A stretch of DNA of 64,000 nt from JBDSSS01 sp963764195 (GCA_963764195.1 CAVXRG010000003.1:682001-746000), one strand, 5' to 3'; counted from the first letter of the stretch, positions 25,153 to 33,611 are shown. A program made the numbers and translations. The notes: generated from the sequence alone by a model not told the origin.

Positions 25153-25206
25153 CCGGTCCTCCCGGCCCCGGCGGCCAACGCGCGCGCGGCATGGGAGGCT
25201 CTGGCA

Positions 25207-25701
25207 ATGGCCACCCCCGACGACCACGAGCTCGACGCCTTCTGGGAGGTCGCCCGGGAGCACGCGCGCCTGGCGGGGATCCCTGTCTACACGGGGGAGA
25301 GCCCGATGCGGGCCCTCCGCCCGCCCGCGTGGGCGTTCGGAGCGACCCCCGAGCAGTCCGACGAGCTGCTCGGGCTCGTCCTGTCGGGGACGAAGACGGC
25401 CACCGCGAGCTCACGCGCCGACTACGGACCCGGTGAGGAGCTGCCGACGGCGGGGACGCTCGCGATCGTCCTCGACGGAGCCGGCCACCCCCGCGCGCTG
25501 CTCGTGACGACCGACGCCCGGGTCGTCCCCTTCGACGAGGTGGACGCGGACCACGCACGGGACGAGGGGGAGGGCGACCGCAGTCTCGATCACTGGCGGG
25601 CGGTGCACGAGCGCTTCTTCACCGAGCACGCCGAGGGAGGGTTCCTACCCGACATGCTCGTCGTCCTCGAGCGCTTCCGCGTCCTCCACCCGTCGAGCTG
25701 A
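25207..25701 (+). CDS. ASCH domain protein
   Basis: A 164-residue ASCH-domain protein of the PUA-like fold, thought to bind RNA; some relatives hydrolyse modified cytidines. Family features are WAFGATPEQSDELLGLVLSGTKTATASS, which holds the lysine-rich binding loop, and the C-terminal SLDHWRAVHERFFTEH. A Shine-Dalgarno GGGAGG is eight bases before the ATG. Function in this organism unknown. Its stop is six bases from the end of a convergent small gene. Confidence 0.82.
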   Translation: MATPDDHELDAFWEVAREHARLAGIPVYTGESPMRALRPPAWAFGATPEQSDELLGLVLSGTKTATASSRADYGPGEELPTAGTLAIVLDGAGHPRALLVTTDARVVPFDEVDADHARDEGEGDRSLDHWRAVHERFFTEHAEGGFLPDMLVVLERFRVLHPSS

Positions 25702-25707
25702 TCGGCG

Positions 25708-25938
25708 CTACGGCGTGGACGCCGCCGCACTCGCGGTGGCGAGCGCGACCGCGAGGTGGCACTCCAGCACCGGGGCCCCCGTCACCGACTGGTACTCGGC
25801 GGCCGCGGCGATCGTCTTGCCCTCCGCGACGAGCCCGCGGAATTGATGCAGCCGGCTGTCCTCCCAGAAGGCCACGAGGCCCCGGTCCGAGAGGTTGCGG
25901 GTGATGAACCCGACGGCGACGTCCTCTGGGATGTTCAC
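25708..25938 (-). CDS. Small hypothetical protein
   Basis: A 76-residue protein starting VNIPEDVAVGFITRNLSD, followed by a mostly alpha-helical sequence with AAAAEYQSVTGAPVLECHLAVALA. No family recognised. The GTG start is supported by TAGAGT seven bases before it. Extending the frame upstream gives only Arg/Pro-rich, non-protein-like sequence. The single cysteine and lack of hydrophobic segments suggest a soluble protein. Confidence 0.5.
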   Translation of the reverse strand: MNIPEDVAVGFITRNLSDRGLVAFWEDSRLHQFRGLVAEGKTIAAAAEYQSVTGAPVLECHLAVALATASAAASTP

Positions 25939-26015
25939 ACCGGCGACTCTAGCCAGGCGGTGTCGGGAAGGGAAGGCTCCGCGACGGCGCAGCGGAGCCG
26001 TGTCCCCGGATGCCG

Positions 26016-26099
26016 TCAGCCCGGCCGGGGCGTCCCGTTCGGTGCGTCGCGCACTCCTGCGAGTCGCGTCGCGAGCTCGGTCACCTCGTCGATCGTCAT
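26016..26099 (-). pseudogene. Possible remnant of an MmcQ/YjbR-like gene
   Basis: A 27-codon frame, MTIDEVTELATRLAGVRDAP..., whose ATG overlaps the stop of the upstream TfoX-like gene by one base. The first 18 residues resemble the N-terminus of MmcQ/YjbR-type DNA-binding proteins. The frame then stops, and the following 75 bases before the next gene show no continuation. Read as a decayed second gene of a two-gene operon; weakly supported. Confidence 0.25.
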
Positions 26100-26434
26100 C
26101 AGGACTTGGGAGGAAGCGACCGGGCGTACCGCACGCCCCGGTCCGCCCACTCCGCGAGGGCCTCGTCATCGGCGACGGCTGCCGGAGCCACCTGCAGCCA
26201 GCCGCGCATCCGTCGGCCCCGCATCTCGAAGAGGTCGATGTCGCCACCATCGACCAGGTCGCCGGACTCGTCCGGGTCGACGCGGAGCAGAAGGCCGCCG
26301 AGGTGGTTCGCGGCGACGGCGAGATGGCCGTCGACGAGGAACGCGAGGCCGCCGAACATGGACCTCTCGGTGAGCCCAGGCTCCTCGCGGAGAACGAGGC
26401 GGAGCCGCTGCACGAGCTCGCCGTCGTGGGCCAT
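26099..26434 (-). CDS. TfoX N-terminal domain protein
   Basis: A 111-residue protein of the TfoX/Sxy N-terminal domain family, marked by LTERSMFGGLAFLVDGHLAVAAN and a later GRRMRGWLQV region. In gamma-proteobacteria Sxy governs competence gene expression, but stand-alone N-terminal domains are widespread and of unknown role. The start at MAHDGELVQRL is chosen over a site nine codons upstream because homology begins there; CATACT lies six bases before it. Divergent from a small membrane protein. Confidence 0.75.
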   Translation of the reverse strand: MAHDGELVQRLRLVLREEPGLTERSMFGGLAFLVDGHLAVAANHLGGLLLRVDPDESGDLVDGGDIDLFEMRGRRMRGWLQVAPAAVADDEALAEWADRGVRYARSLPPKS

Positions 26435-26480
26435 CGCAGCAGTATGCCGGGTCGAGACCACCTGCCACTAGAGTCGACGC

Positions 26481-26666
26481 ATGCATGCAGGACGGACGCT
26501 GGCTCGAGTCATCGCGGCGGTGCTCGCCGGGGCGCTCGTCGGCTGGCTCGTCAACGCGCTGCCGGGCGCCGTCGCCGGAGCCCTCGTCGGGTTCGTCATC
26601 GGCTACCTCGCGCCGCGGCAGCAGCGCATGCTCCGGGCCAGGGACGCCGAGCGCCGGGGGGACTGA
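26481..26666 (+). CDS. Small membrane protein
   Basis: A 61-residue protein. It has two hydrophobic helices (VIAAVLAGALVGWLVNAL and GAVAGALVGFVIGYLA) joined by a short turn, and an Arg-rich cytoplasmic tail (PRQQRMLRARDAERRGD). TAGAGT exactly six bases before the ATG marks a leaderless start. No family recognised. It precedes the P-type ATPase by 67 bases and could be a small partner of it, though this is only positional. Confidence 0.6.
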   Translation: MHAGRTLARVIAAVLAGALVGWLVNALPGAVAGALVGFVIGYLAPRQQRMLRARDAERRGD

Positions 26667-26733
26667 CGCGGCGCCGGGGTGAGACCGGCCACGTGCCTAC
26701 GCCCGCGGGTCGGAGCGCTGGGACGATGAGGGT

Positions 26734-29052
26734 ATGCCGTGGGTGCGCGAACGCAGTGAGCTGGTCCTCTTCGCGTCCTCGCTCGTCCTCCTGACCGCGG
26801 GCGGGGTCGCTTGGGGCGTAGGCCTGGTCGCCGGAGCCGGTGCGATCTGGGTCGCCGGGACCGTCCTCGGCCTGGCCGTGTCCCTCATCTGGACCGCCGC
26901 GGCCGTCCGGCGGCGTCAGCCCAGCGTCGACGTCATCGCGGTCCTGGCGCTCGCGGGCGCCCTCGCGGTCGGTGAGCCGTTCGCCGGAGCCATGATCACG
27001 GTCATGCTGGCATCCGGTCAGCTCCTCGAGTCGCGCGCCGCGGCGAGGGCCCGTCGGGAGCTCAGCCTCCTGGTCGAGCGCGCTCCCCGAACCGCTCGCC
27101 GCCGGGCCGGCGACGACATCACCGAGGTCCCGGTGGCCGAGGTCCGGCGAGGAGACCGGATCGTCGTCGGCAGCGGGGAGGTCGTGCCGGTCGACGGGCG
27201 GCTCGTGTCGGGGGGAGTCCTCGACGAGGCGGCGCTGACGGGGGAGTCGCTCCCCGTCGAGCGACCATCGGGGGACCCGGTGCGCAGCGGGGTCGTCAAC
27301 GCCGGTCCTCCCCTCGAGGTCGTCGCCACCGCCGCCGCCGCGGACTCCACGTATGCCGGGATCGTCCGACTCGTCGAGCAGGCTCAGGCCTCGTCGGCGC
27401 CCTTTGTGAGGGCGGCCGACCGCTTCGCCGTGCTCTTCGTGCCGCTGACCCTGGTGCTCGCAGGTGCGGCGTGGGTCATCGGTGCCGACCCGGTGAGGGC
27501 GGTCGCGGTCCTCGTCGTGGCCACCCCCTGCCCGCTGCTGCTCGCGGCTCCCATCGCGATCATGTCCGGCCTGTCGAGGGCCGCCCACATCGGCGTCATC
27601 ATCAAGGGCGGTGGCGCCCTCGAACGGCTGGCCGCCGGCCGCGTCATGCTCTTCGACAAGACGGGAACCCTCACGCAGGGACGGCCGGCACTGGCGTCGG
27701 TGGTCACGGCGTCCGACGAGATCGACGCCGACGAGGTCCTGCGCCTCGCGGCCTCCCTCGACCAGGTCTCCCCACACGTCCTCTCCAGTGCGATCGTCAC
27801 CGCGGCCACCGACCGCGGTCTGGTGCTGCGGCTGCCGACGGACGTCGTCGAGGAGCATGGCTACGGGTTGCGCGGCCGCGTGGGCGGGCGCGAGGTCCGC
27901 CTGGGCAAGGCTGCCTGGATCGTGACCGGATCCCAACCGGGCTGGGTGCGGCAGGTGCGACGGAGGGCTGACCTCGACGGCTCGCTGACGGTGTTCGTGA
28001 GCGTCGACGGCGTCGCTTCGGGCGCGTTCCTGCTGGAGGACCCCATCCGACCGGAGGCGCCGCGCATGATCCGGGCGCTGCGCGAGGTCGGGATCAGCCG
28101 CGTCGTCCTGCTCACCGGTGACCGGGCGGACATCGCCGGCACCGTCGGCCGCGTCGTCGGGGTCGACGCCGTGATGGCCGATCGCGACCCGGGCGAGAAG
28201 CTCGCGGCCATCGTGGCGGAGTCAGCCCACGCCGAGACGATCATGGTCGGCGACGGCGTCAACGACGCACCGGCCCTCGCCGCTGCCGGTGTCGGGGTGG
28301 CCCTCGCCGCTCGAGGCGCGACCGCGTCGTCGGAGGCCGCCGACGTCGTCCTCACGGTCGACCGCATCGACGCCCTCGCGGACGCCGTGCTCATCGCACG
28401 CCGGTCCCGGGGCATCGCGATGCAGGCCGTCGGCGTCGGCATGGGCCTGTCCCTGATCGCCATGGCCGCTGCCGCAGGTGGACTGCTGCCACCTGCGGCG
28501 GGCGCCGTGCTGCAGGAGGTCATCGATGTGCTGGCCATCGGGATCGCTCTGAGGGCAGTGCTTCCCGGCAAGGTCCACTCGCTCTCGATGACTCCCGAGG
28601 AGATCGCTCTCGCTCACCAGCTGAGGGTCGAGCACGACGCCGTCCTCCCCGACGTCGAGCAGATCCGGACCGTCGCCGACGCCTTGTCGTCACATGCCAC
28701 GGCGCTCGCCCCGTCGCACGCCTTGCTCGCGCGCCTCGAGAGCGACCTGTTGCCCCACGAGCGGGCCGAGGAGGAGCTGCTCGTGCCGCTCGTGTCACGG
28801 GTGCTCGGGGGGTCGGACGCCACCGCCGCGATGAGCCGCACCCACGCGGAGATCGAGCACCAGGTCGGTCGGGTTCGCCGGTTGATTGCCGACCTCGATG
28901 ACGACAACGTCGAGCCGGAGGACGTCGTCGAGCTGCGTCGTCTGCTCTACGGCCTCTACGGCGTGCTCCGCCTGCACAACGCCCAGGAGGAGGAGAGCGC
29001 CTTCGCTCTCGTCCCCACCGATTCGGCCCCCAGGACGACGAGGGCACGGTGA
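26734..29052 (+). CDS. P1B-type metal ATPase with C-terminal hemerythrin-like domain
   Basis: Heavy-metal-transporting P-type ATPase of 772 residues. Core motifs are LTGES (about 170), the membrane metal site TPCPLLLAAP (about 265), DKTGTLT with phosphorylated Asp308, and the hinge GDGVNDAPAL near 505. A TPC site instead of CPC or SPC, together with a C-terminal hemerythrin-like helical domain (about 615-760, with EHD, LLPHERAEEE, RTHAEIEH and RLHNAQEEE), places it in the P1B-5 group. Characterised P1B-5 members move iron and nickel. No N-terminal metal-binding domain is present. The hemerythrin domain probably senses iron or oxygen; export of iron is the likely role. Confidence 0.9.
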   Translation: MPWVRERSELVLFASSLVLLTAGGVAWGVGLVAGAGAIWVAGTVLGLAVSLIWTAAAVRRRQPSVDVIAVLALAGALAVGEPFAGAMITVMLASGQLLESRAAARARRELSLLVERAPRTARRRAGDDITEVPVAEVRRGDRIVVGSGEVVPVDGRLVSGGVLDEAALTGESLPVERPSGDPVRSGVVNAGPPLEVVATAAAADSTYAGIVRLVEQAQASSAPFVRAADRFAVLFVPLTLVLAGAAWVIGADPVRAVAVLVVATPCPLLLAAPIAIMSGLSRAAHIGVIIKGGGALERLAAGRVMLFDKTGTLTQGRPALASVVTASDEIDADEVLRLAASLDQVSPHVLSSAIVTAATDRGLVLRLPTDVVEEHGYGLRGRVGGREVRLGKAAWIVTGSQPGWVRQVRRRADLDGSLTVFVSVDGVASGAFLLEDPIRPEAPRMIRALREVGISRVVLLTGDRADIAGTVGRVVGVDAVMADRDPGEKLAAIVAESAHAETIMVGDGVNDAPALAAAGVGVALAARGATASSEAADVVLTVDRIDALADAVLIARRSRGIAMQAVGVGMGLSLIAMAAAAGGLLPPAAGAVLQEVIDVLAIGIALRAVLPGKVHSLSMTPEEIALAHQLRVEHDAVLPDVEQIRTVADALSSHATALAPSHALLARLESDLLPHERAEEELLVPLVSRVLGGSDATAAMSRTHAEIEHQVGRVRRLIADLDDDNVEPEDVVELRRLLYGLYGVLRLHNAQEEESAFALVPTDSAPRTTRAR

Positions 29053-29080
29053 GCGGCATACCCGCCCGCCGTTTTCACCG

Positions 29081-29137
29081 CCCGGGCTACCAAACGTGCG
29101 GGTTTTTCCGGAGAAGCCGCAGTTTTCGTAGCCCGGG
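29081..29137 (+). terminator. Imperfect long hairpin after the metal ATPase gene
   Basis: CCCGGGCTACCAAACGTGCG opposes a right arm ending GTAGCCCGGG. The outer ten bases pair exactly, followed by partly matched inner arms with T-rich tracts on both sides. It lies 28 bases after the ATPase stop and before the convergent regulator gene, so it probably terminates in one or both directions. Confidence 0.6.
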
Positions 29138-29167
29138 TGACGATGAGCGCGGAGGGGGGAGGAAGTC

Positions 29168-29470
29168 CTATGAGGCCACTCGCTCGGGACCACCGCGACC
29201 TGAGGCGGATGTTCCGGCTGAGGCTCCGGGTGCGGTGATCTCGGCCCAGACCGCATCGAGGGAGAGGCCGAGGACGGCCGCGATCGCCGCGATCGTCGGG
29301 AAGGCCGGGGTCGCCACCCGGCCGGACTCGATCTTGCGGAGGGTCTCCGGCGAGATGTGCGCAGCGAGCGCCGTGTCGAGCATGGACCGCTGGCCCCTGG
29401 CGCGCCGCAACAGGGCGCCGAGCCGTTCGCCCCGCTCGACGTCCTGGGGTGTGAGGGGCAGCCTGACCAT
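29168..29470 (-). CDS. XRE-family helix-turn-helix regulator
   Basis: A 100-residue protein with one Cro/C1-type helix-turn-helix (about 10-70): RLGALLRRARGQRSMLDTALAAHISPETLRKIESG, followed by TIAAIAAVLGLSLDAVW. The C-terminal 20 residues are Ser/Gly-rich and probably disordered. TACACT seven bases before the ATG suggests leaderless transcription. It is divergent from the methionine aminopeptidase gene, and a 10-base direct repeat lies in the 64-base shared region, so autoregulation and control of that neighbour are likely. Confidence 0.85.
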   Translation of the reverse strand: MVRLPLTPQDVERGERLGALLRRARGQRSMLDTALAAHISPETLRKIESGRVATPAFPTIAAIAAVLGLSLDAVWAEITAPGASAGTSASGRGGPERVAS

Positions 29471-29485
29471 GCCGCCGAGTGTAGA

Positions 29486-29509
29486 CCGGGATAGTCTTAC
29501 CGGGATAGT
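29486..29509. promoter_or_regulatory. Direct-repeat operator between XRE and map
   Basis: CCGGGATAGT occurs twice with a 14-base period (29486-29495 and 29500-29509) immediately upstream of the -10 of the XRE gene. Probable binding site for the XRE regulator; no other repeat is visible in this short gap. Confidence 0.5.
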
Positions 29510-29534
29510 TATTGGTTGCGTCAGGGAGGCCCCC

Positions 29535-30308
29535 ATGATCGAGATCCTCAGCCCGCGTGAGCTCGCCAAAGCCCGGGAGACCGGCGCTCTCGTCGCGGAC
29601 ATCCTCCAGTCCCTGCGACGTCGCAGCGTCGCGGGGACGAACCTGCTCGAGATCGACGGGTGGGCGAAGGAGATGATCGTCGACGCGGGAGCCGAGTCCT
29701 GCTACGTCGACTATGCGCCGTCGTTCGGCCGCGGCCCGTTCGGCCACTACATCTGCACGTCCGTCAACGACGCCGTGCTGCACGGACTACCCCACGACCG
29801 GGTGCTCGCCGATGGCGACCTGCTCTCGCTCGACCTCGCAGTCTCCCTCGGTGGGGTCGTCGCCGACTCGGCAATCAGCTTCGTCGTCGGCGAGTCCCGA
29901 CCACCCGGGAGCGTGGCGATGATCGACGCGACCGAGCGGGCTCTGCAGGCGGGGATCGCAGCGGCCCGGCCCGGGGCCCACATCGGCGACCTCTCGCACG
30001 CCATCGGCGAGGTGCTCCGCGACGCGGGTTATCGGATCAACACGCAGTTCGGCGGGCACGGCCTCGGGTCGACGATGCACCAGGACCCCCACATCTCCAA
30101 CACCGGGCGGGCAGGTCGGGGCTTCCGGCTGCGCCCCGGGCTCTTGCTCGCGCTCGAGCCGTGGGTCATGGCCGACACCGCCGAGCTCGTCACCGACGAC
30201 GACGGCTGGACGCTGCGCAGCGTCACCGGCTCCCGCACGGCCCACAGCGAGCACACGATCGCGATCACCGACGACGGCGCCGAGGTCCTCACCCTGCGTC
30301 GGGAGTGA
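29535..30308 (+). CDS. map: Methionine aminopeptidase, type I
   Basis: Removes the initiator methionine from new proteins. It has 257 residues. The pita-bread fold ligands are identifiable: Asp in LLSLDLAVSLGGVVADSA (two aspartates), His in GGHGLGSTMHQDPH, Glu in LALEPW and Glu in SRTAHSEHTIAIT. GGGAGG lies before the ATG. It lacks the N-terminal extension found in some actinobacterial MetAPs. The unusual setting beside an XRE regulator suggests a secondary copy rather than the housekeeping gene next to secY. The last 20 bases overlap the convergent downstream gene. Confidence 0.9.
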   Translation: MIEILSPRELAKARETGALVADILQSLRRRSVAGTNLLEIDGWAKEMIVDAGAESCYVDYAPSFGRGPFGHYICTSVNDAVLHGLPHDRVLADGDLLSLDLAVSLGGVVADSAISFVVGESRPPGSVAMIDATERALQAGIAAARPGAHIGDLSHAIGEVLRDAGYRINTQFGGHGLGSTMHQDPHISNTGRAGRGFRLRPGLLLALEPWVMADTAELVTDDDGWTLRSVTGSRTAHSEHTIAITDDGAEVLTLRRE

Positions 30309-30618
30309 GGCCGTCGATGCCGGTCGCCGTGACGAGATGCAGGCGCTGCACCTCGGCACTCGTGACGAAGTCGTCGACGCGGTCGAGGAAGGCGCGGGTC
30401 GTGGTCTGCGACTCGTGCTCAGCCAGGGCGTCCTCGTCGCTGTAGAGCTCGTAGAAGATGCGGACGTCGGGCTCGCCGTCGAGCTCGTGGACGGCATACG
30501 CGAGGGTGCGTGGCTCGTTGGCCGCGATGCCCGCGACGGTGTCGCGCATCACCGCGTCGAACTCCTCGGCGCGGCCGGGCTTGAGCGCGAACCGGACCAC
30601 CAGGCCGAACTGGGTCAT
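30289..30618 (-). CDS. Antibiotic biosynthesis monooxygenase (ABM) domain protein
   Basis: A 109-residue ferredoxin-like dimeric alpha+beta barrel protein of the ABM type. It shows FGLVVRFALKPGRAEEFDAVM and DVRIFYELYSDEDALAEHES, typical of the family. Members include quinol monooxygenases and heme-degrading enzymes; nothing here fixes the substrate. GGGAGAAG lies a few bases before the ATG. Its 3' end overlaps the end of map by 20 bases, tail to tail. Confidence 0.82.
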   Translation of the reverse strand: MTQFGLVVRFALKPGRAEEFDAVMRDTVAGIAANEPRTLAYAVHELDGEPDVRIFYELYSDEDALAEHESQTTTRAFLDRVDDFVTSAEVQRLHLVTATGIDGLTPDAG

Positions 30619-30738
30619 CTGCTTCTCCCTCGGTAGGCCCAGAGTCTTCCATGCATGTGGGCCACGGAACAGGGCAGGCAGCGCCGCGTGCGGCATACCC
30701 GTGGGACGCTGGGGCCAGCGAAGGGTAGGTGCGTCCGA

Positions 30739-31218
30739 ATGGACTGTGCAGCCGTACTGTCGAAATCCCGATCCAGCATCCTCGACGAGAGCTTCACCGT
30801 CGTCGACCGGTCGCACCTGCGCCACTACGAAACCGCGGGGGAGGAGCTCACCAGGGAGCGGCTCGCGATGCTGTTCGACCTCGTCGTGAGCGCCATCGAC
30901 TCCCGCGACCTCTCCGGGGTGACCGGCTACGCGGAGAGCGTCGCGCGGGAGCGGTTCGGCCAGGGCTACGACATCGGCGACGTCCAGGCTGCGTTCAACG
31001 CGCTCGAGGAGGCGATGTGGCGGCACGTCGTCGCGTCCATCGGTCCCGAGGACCTGGGGGAGGCGACCGGGTTGCTCAGCACGGTGCTCGGCGCCGGCAA
31101 GGACGTGCTGGCCAGGACTTACGTGTCCCTGGCCACTCGGCGGCACGTCAGATCGCTTGACCTCACGGCGATGTTCGCCGGTACGCAGGCCCGTCCCCAG
31201 GGCGAGCTGACCGACTAG
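30739..31218 (+). CDS. RsbRD-like sensor domain protein (tentative)
   Basis: A 159-residue all-helical protein resembling the N-terminal globin-like domain of RsbR-type stressosome co-antagonists: ELTRERLAMLFDLVVSAIDSRD, then ARERFGQGYDIGDVQAAFNALEEAMWRHVV. No STAS or kinase domain follows, so it is a stand-alone module. The ATG at MDCAAVLSKS is chosen as start; upstream codons look non-coding. Function unknown, possibly a stress or redox input protein. Converges with a membrane protein gene. Confidence 0.5.
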   Translation: MDCAAVLSKSRSSILDESFTVVDRSHLRHYETAGEELTRERLAMLFDLVVSAIDSRDLSGVTGYAESVARERFGQGYDIGDVQAAFNALEEAMWRHVVASIGPEDLGEATGLLSTVLGAGKDVLARTYVSLATRRHVRSLDLTAMFAGTQARPQGELTD

Positions 31219-31248
31219 AGGCTGGACACGGCGGGACCCGTCGGCAGG

Positions 31249-31680
31249 TCACCGCGACGCTGCGCGGGACACGGCCGCGGTCCCAAGGGTGAGCACGAGG
31301 ACCGTGGGCAGCAGCAACGGGGAGCGCCAGGGCTCGAAGGCCCCGTAGCCCCGCACGGCGACCGCCGTCGCCGCGGCGAGGCCGACCCCGACGACGATCT
31401 CGACGACGCCGAGGGCCCCGGAGCGGTAGCCGCCGACGTCGCGTCGCGAGTCCCGCAGGACGGTCGCCGCCACCCCGGTGAAGACCGCACCCGCCAGAAC
31501 GAGCAACAGACCCGGCGCGATGAGCGCGCCCTCGAGCTCGGCGCTGGGTGAGAGCGCGGTCGCGACCAGCACCCCGCCGAAGACGAGCGCTGCGCCCCCG
31601 AGGAGCAGATGGCCGAGGCCGATGACGCTGCGCGCGGTGATCGAGGGCTGGCGGTCGGATGGCATGAACCATCGAAGCAC
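31249..31680 (-). CDS. Four-helix membrane protein, unknown function
   Basis: A 143-residue integral membrane protein with four hydrophobic segments: VIGLGHLLLGGAALVFGGVLVA, GALIAPGLLLVLAGAVFTGVAA, GALGVVEIVVGVGLAAATAVAV and LLLPTVLVLTLGTAAVS. A basic loop (RDSRRDVGG) separates the two halves. The start could be this GTG or the ATG five codons further in (MPSDRQPS); neither has a clear ribosome-binding site. No family recognised. Confidence 0.55.
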   Translation of the reverse strand: MLRWFMPSDRQPSITARSVIGLGHLLLGGAALVFGGVLVATALSPSAELEGALIAPGLLLVLAGAVFTGVAATVLRDSRRDVGGYRSGALGVVEIVVGVGLAAATAVAVRGYGAFEPWRSPLLLPTVLVLTLGTAAVSRAASR

Positions 31681-31745
31681 GCGGCCGGCCGGGGCGGCAT
31701 GAGTACGAGTACTTCGTTTGGGTGGTCCGCGCCTGAGCGGGTGGC

Positions 31746-32138
31746 CTAGTAGTTCTCGCCCGTGCGCCAGGCCATCTCCTGCAGCTCGAAGGTGTTGCCG
31801 TCGGGGTCGGCAAAGCCTGCTCCTCGGACCCCGCCACCGAAGTCATGGATCTCGCCGACCTCGACCCCCCGGCCGATGAGCTCGGCACGTGCGGCGGTCA
31901 GGTCGGCGACGATGAGGTGCAGGGCCCGAATGGTGCCGGGCGCGCCGGCGTAGGCGTCGAGGCCCTCCCCGAAGCCGAACGAGCAGCCGGACCCCTGGGG
32001 TGTTAGCTGGACGACCCGGACGCCGTCGTGCGGGCGGACGTCGAAGTCCTTGGTGAAGCCCAGCTTCTCCTCGTAGAACTCGATGGCCCGGTCGACGTCG
32101 GAGACGGGGATCGGGACCAGTTCCAGCTTCATCTGCAT
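31746..32138 (-). CDS. VOC family (glyoxalase-like) protein
   Basis: A 130-residue vicinal-oxygen-chelate fold protein made of paired beta-alpha-beta-beta-beta units: LVPIPVSDVDRAIEFYEEKLGFTKDF and the C-terminal GAGFADPDGNTFELQEM, which carries the typical metal-ligand Glu. Enzymes of this fold open rings, isomerise or inactivate antibiotics; the substrate is unknown. The ATG is set by AAGGAG upstream. Divergent from a second VOC gene about 100 bases away. Confidence 0.82.
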   Translation of the reverse strand: MQMKLELVPIPVSDVDRAIEFYEEKLGFTKDFDVRPHDGVRVVQLTPQGSGCSFGFGEGLDAYAGAPGTIRALHLIVADLTAARAELIGRGVEVGEIHDFGGGVRGAGFADPDGNTFELQEMAWRTGENY

Positions 32139-32240
32139 CGCGCCGTGTCTCCTTGGTTGGTCCGAGTTCCGCGATCGTTCCACACGAGGGTTCTCGTCCG
32201 GGGGCGGTCGTCGAGGCTCCGTCGCGCCTATGGTGGGTCG

Positions 32241-32675
32241 ATGGTAGGCGTCAAGCAGATCCAGGTGACCTTCGACTGCGCCGAGCCCGAGCGGGTCGCT
32301 CGCTTCTGGTGCCAGGTCCTGGGCTACGTCGTCCCGCCGCCACCCCAGGGTTACGACTCATGGTCGGATTTCGACCGCAGTCTCCCTCCCGATCGCCGGG
32401 GTTCGGCCTTCGCCTGCGTCGACCCGTCAGGGGAGGGACCGCGACTGTTCTTCCAGCGGGTCCCGGAAGGCAAGGTCGCCAAGAACCGGGTGCACCTCGA
32501 CGTCCGGGCGGCCACCGGACTCGTCGGGCAGGATCGGGTGGCCACGCTCGAGGCCGAGGGCGCCCGGCTCGTGGCCCTGGGCGCGGTCCGGGTGCGCCTC
32601 CTGCGGGCCGATGGCTTCAACGAGTCATGCCTGGTGATGCAGGACATCGAGGGCAACGAGTTCTGTCTCGACTGA
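32241..32675 (+). CDS. VOC family (glyoxalase-like) protein
   Basis: A 144-residue protein of the actinobacterial glyoxalase-like type: IQVTFDCAEPERVARFWCQVLGYVVPPPPQGYDSW, then PRLFFQRVPEGKVAKNRVHLDV and the terminal MQDIEGNEFCLD. It differs strongly from the neighbouring VOC protein, so the pair is not a recent duplication. TATGGT exactly six bases before the ATG indicates a leaderless mRNA. Function unknown. Confidence 0.82.
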   Translation: MVGVKQIQVTFDCAEPERVARFWCQVLGYVVPPPPQGYDSWSDFDRSLPPDRRGSAFACVDPSGEGPRLFFQRVPEGKVAKNRVHLDVRAATGLVGQDRVATLEAEGARLVALGAVRVRLLRADGFNESCLVMQDIEGNEFCLD

Positions 32676-32714
32676 AGGTGTTCCGCCTCGGCCGCGCAGG
32701 GGAGCATCGGGTGG

Positions 32715-33611
32715 TCAGGGCGTCGGCATCCCCCCGTTGACGTGGATGGTGGCTCCGGTGACGTAGCTGGACTCACCCGACGCGAGGTAGACGAAGGCGG
32801 GCGCGAGCTCCGCGGGCTGGCCGGCACGGCCGAGGGGGGTCTGCTCCCCGAACTCCGGCAGGGCCTCGGGAGGCTGGCCGCCGGCCGTCTGCAGTGGCGT
32901 CCAGATGGGACCGGGAGCCACGACGTTGACGCGGATGCCCTTGGGCGCGAGCTGCTGGGCCAACGCCTTGGCGAAGGTGTTGATGGCGGCCTTCGTCGCG
33001 GCGTAGTCGAGCAGGCTCTCCGACGGCTGGTAGGCCTGGATCGAGCTGGTGTTGATGATCGTGGAACCGGGCCCCAGGTGCGGCACTGCCGCCTTCGTCA
33101 GCCAGAACATCGCGTAGACGTTGGTCCTGAAGGTCTCGTCGAACTGCTCGTCCGTCAGCTCGTCGATGGTCTCGACCGCCTGCTGCTTGCCGCCGTTGAC
33201 CACGAGGATGTCGAGTCCGCCGAGCTGCTCGACCGCGTCAGCGACGAGACGGCGGCAGTAGTCGGGGTCGGTGAGGTCGCCGGGGAGGGCGACGGCCTGG
33301 CGCCCCGCGTCCTCGATGAGCGCCGTGATCCGCTTGGCGTCCTCCTCCTCCTCGGGCAGGTAGGAGATCGCGACATCGGCTCCTTCCCGAGCGAAGGCGA
33401 TCGCGGTCGCGCCGCCGATGCCCGAGTCGCCGCCCGTGATGAGCGCCTTGCGCCCGGTGAGGCGGCCGCTGCCGCGGTAGGTGTCGGCACCGAGGTCTGC
33501 TCGGTCGTCGAGGTTGGCGTCCAGACCAGGACCCGGCTGTGACTGAGCGTGGGTGTCGATGTCGGCATACAGCTTCGTCGGGTCGGACAGGGTGTACTGG
33601 TCTCTGCTCAT
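32715..33611 (-). CDS. Short-chain dehydrogenase/reductase with N-terminal extension
   Basis: A 298-residue SDR of the YhdG/YghA-like class, with a hydrophilic N-terminal extension of about 50 residues (ending near LGADTYRGSGRL). The Rossmann motif is TGGDSGIGGA, the catalytic serine is in NTSSIQAYQ, and the Tyr-x3-Lys is in DYAATKAAI. The usual NNAG reads VVNGGKQ, the form seen in this subgroup. It probably uses NAD(P) to oxidise an alcohol or sugar; many relatives are stress-induced. GAGAGGA precedes the ATG. Confidence 0.88.
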   Translation of the reverse strand: MSRDQYTLSDPTKLYADIDTHAQSQPGPGLDANLDDRADLGADTYRGSGRLTGRKALITGGDSGIGGATAIAFAREGADVAISYLPEEEEDAKRITALIEDAGRQAVALPGDLTDPDYCRRLVADAVEQLGGLDILVVNGGKQQAVETIDELTDEQFDETFRTNVYAMFWLTKAAVPHLGPGSTIINTSSIQAYQPSESLLDYAATKAAINTFAKALAQQLAPKGIRVNVVAPGPIWTPLQTAGGQPPEALPEFGEQTPLGRAGQPAELAPAFVYLASGESSYVTGATIHVNGGMPTP

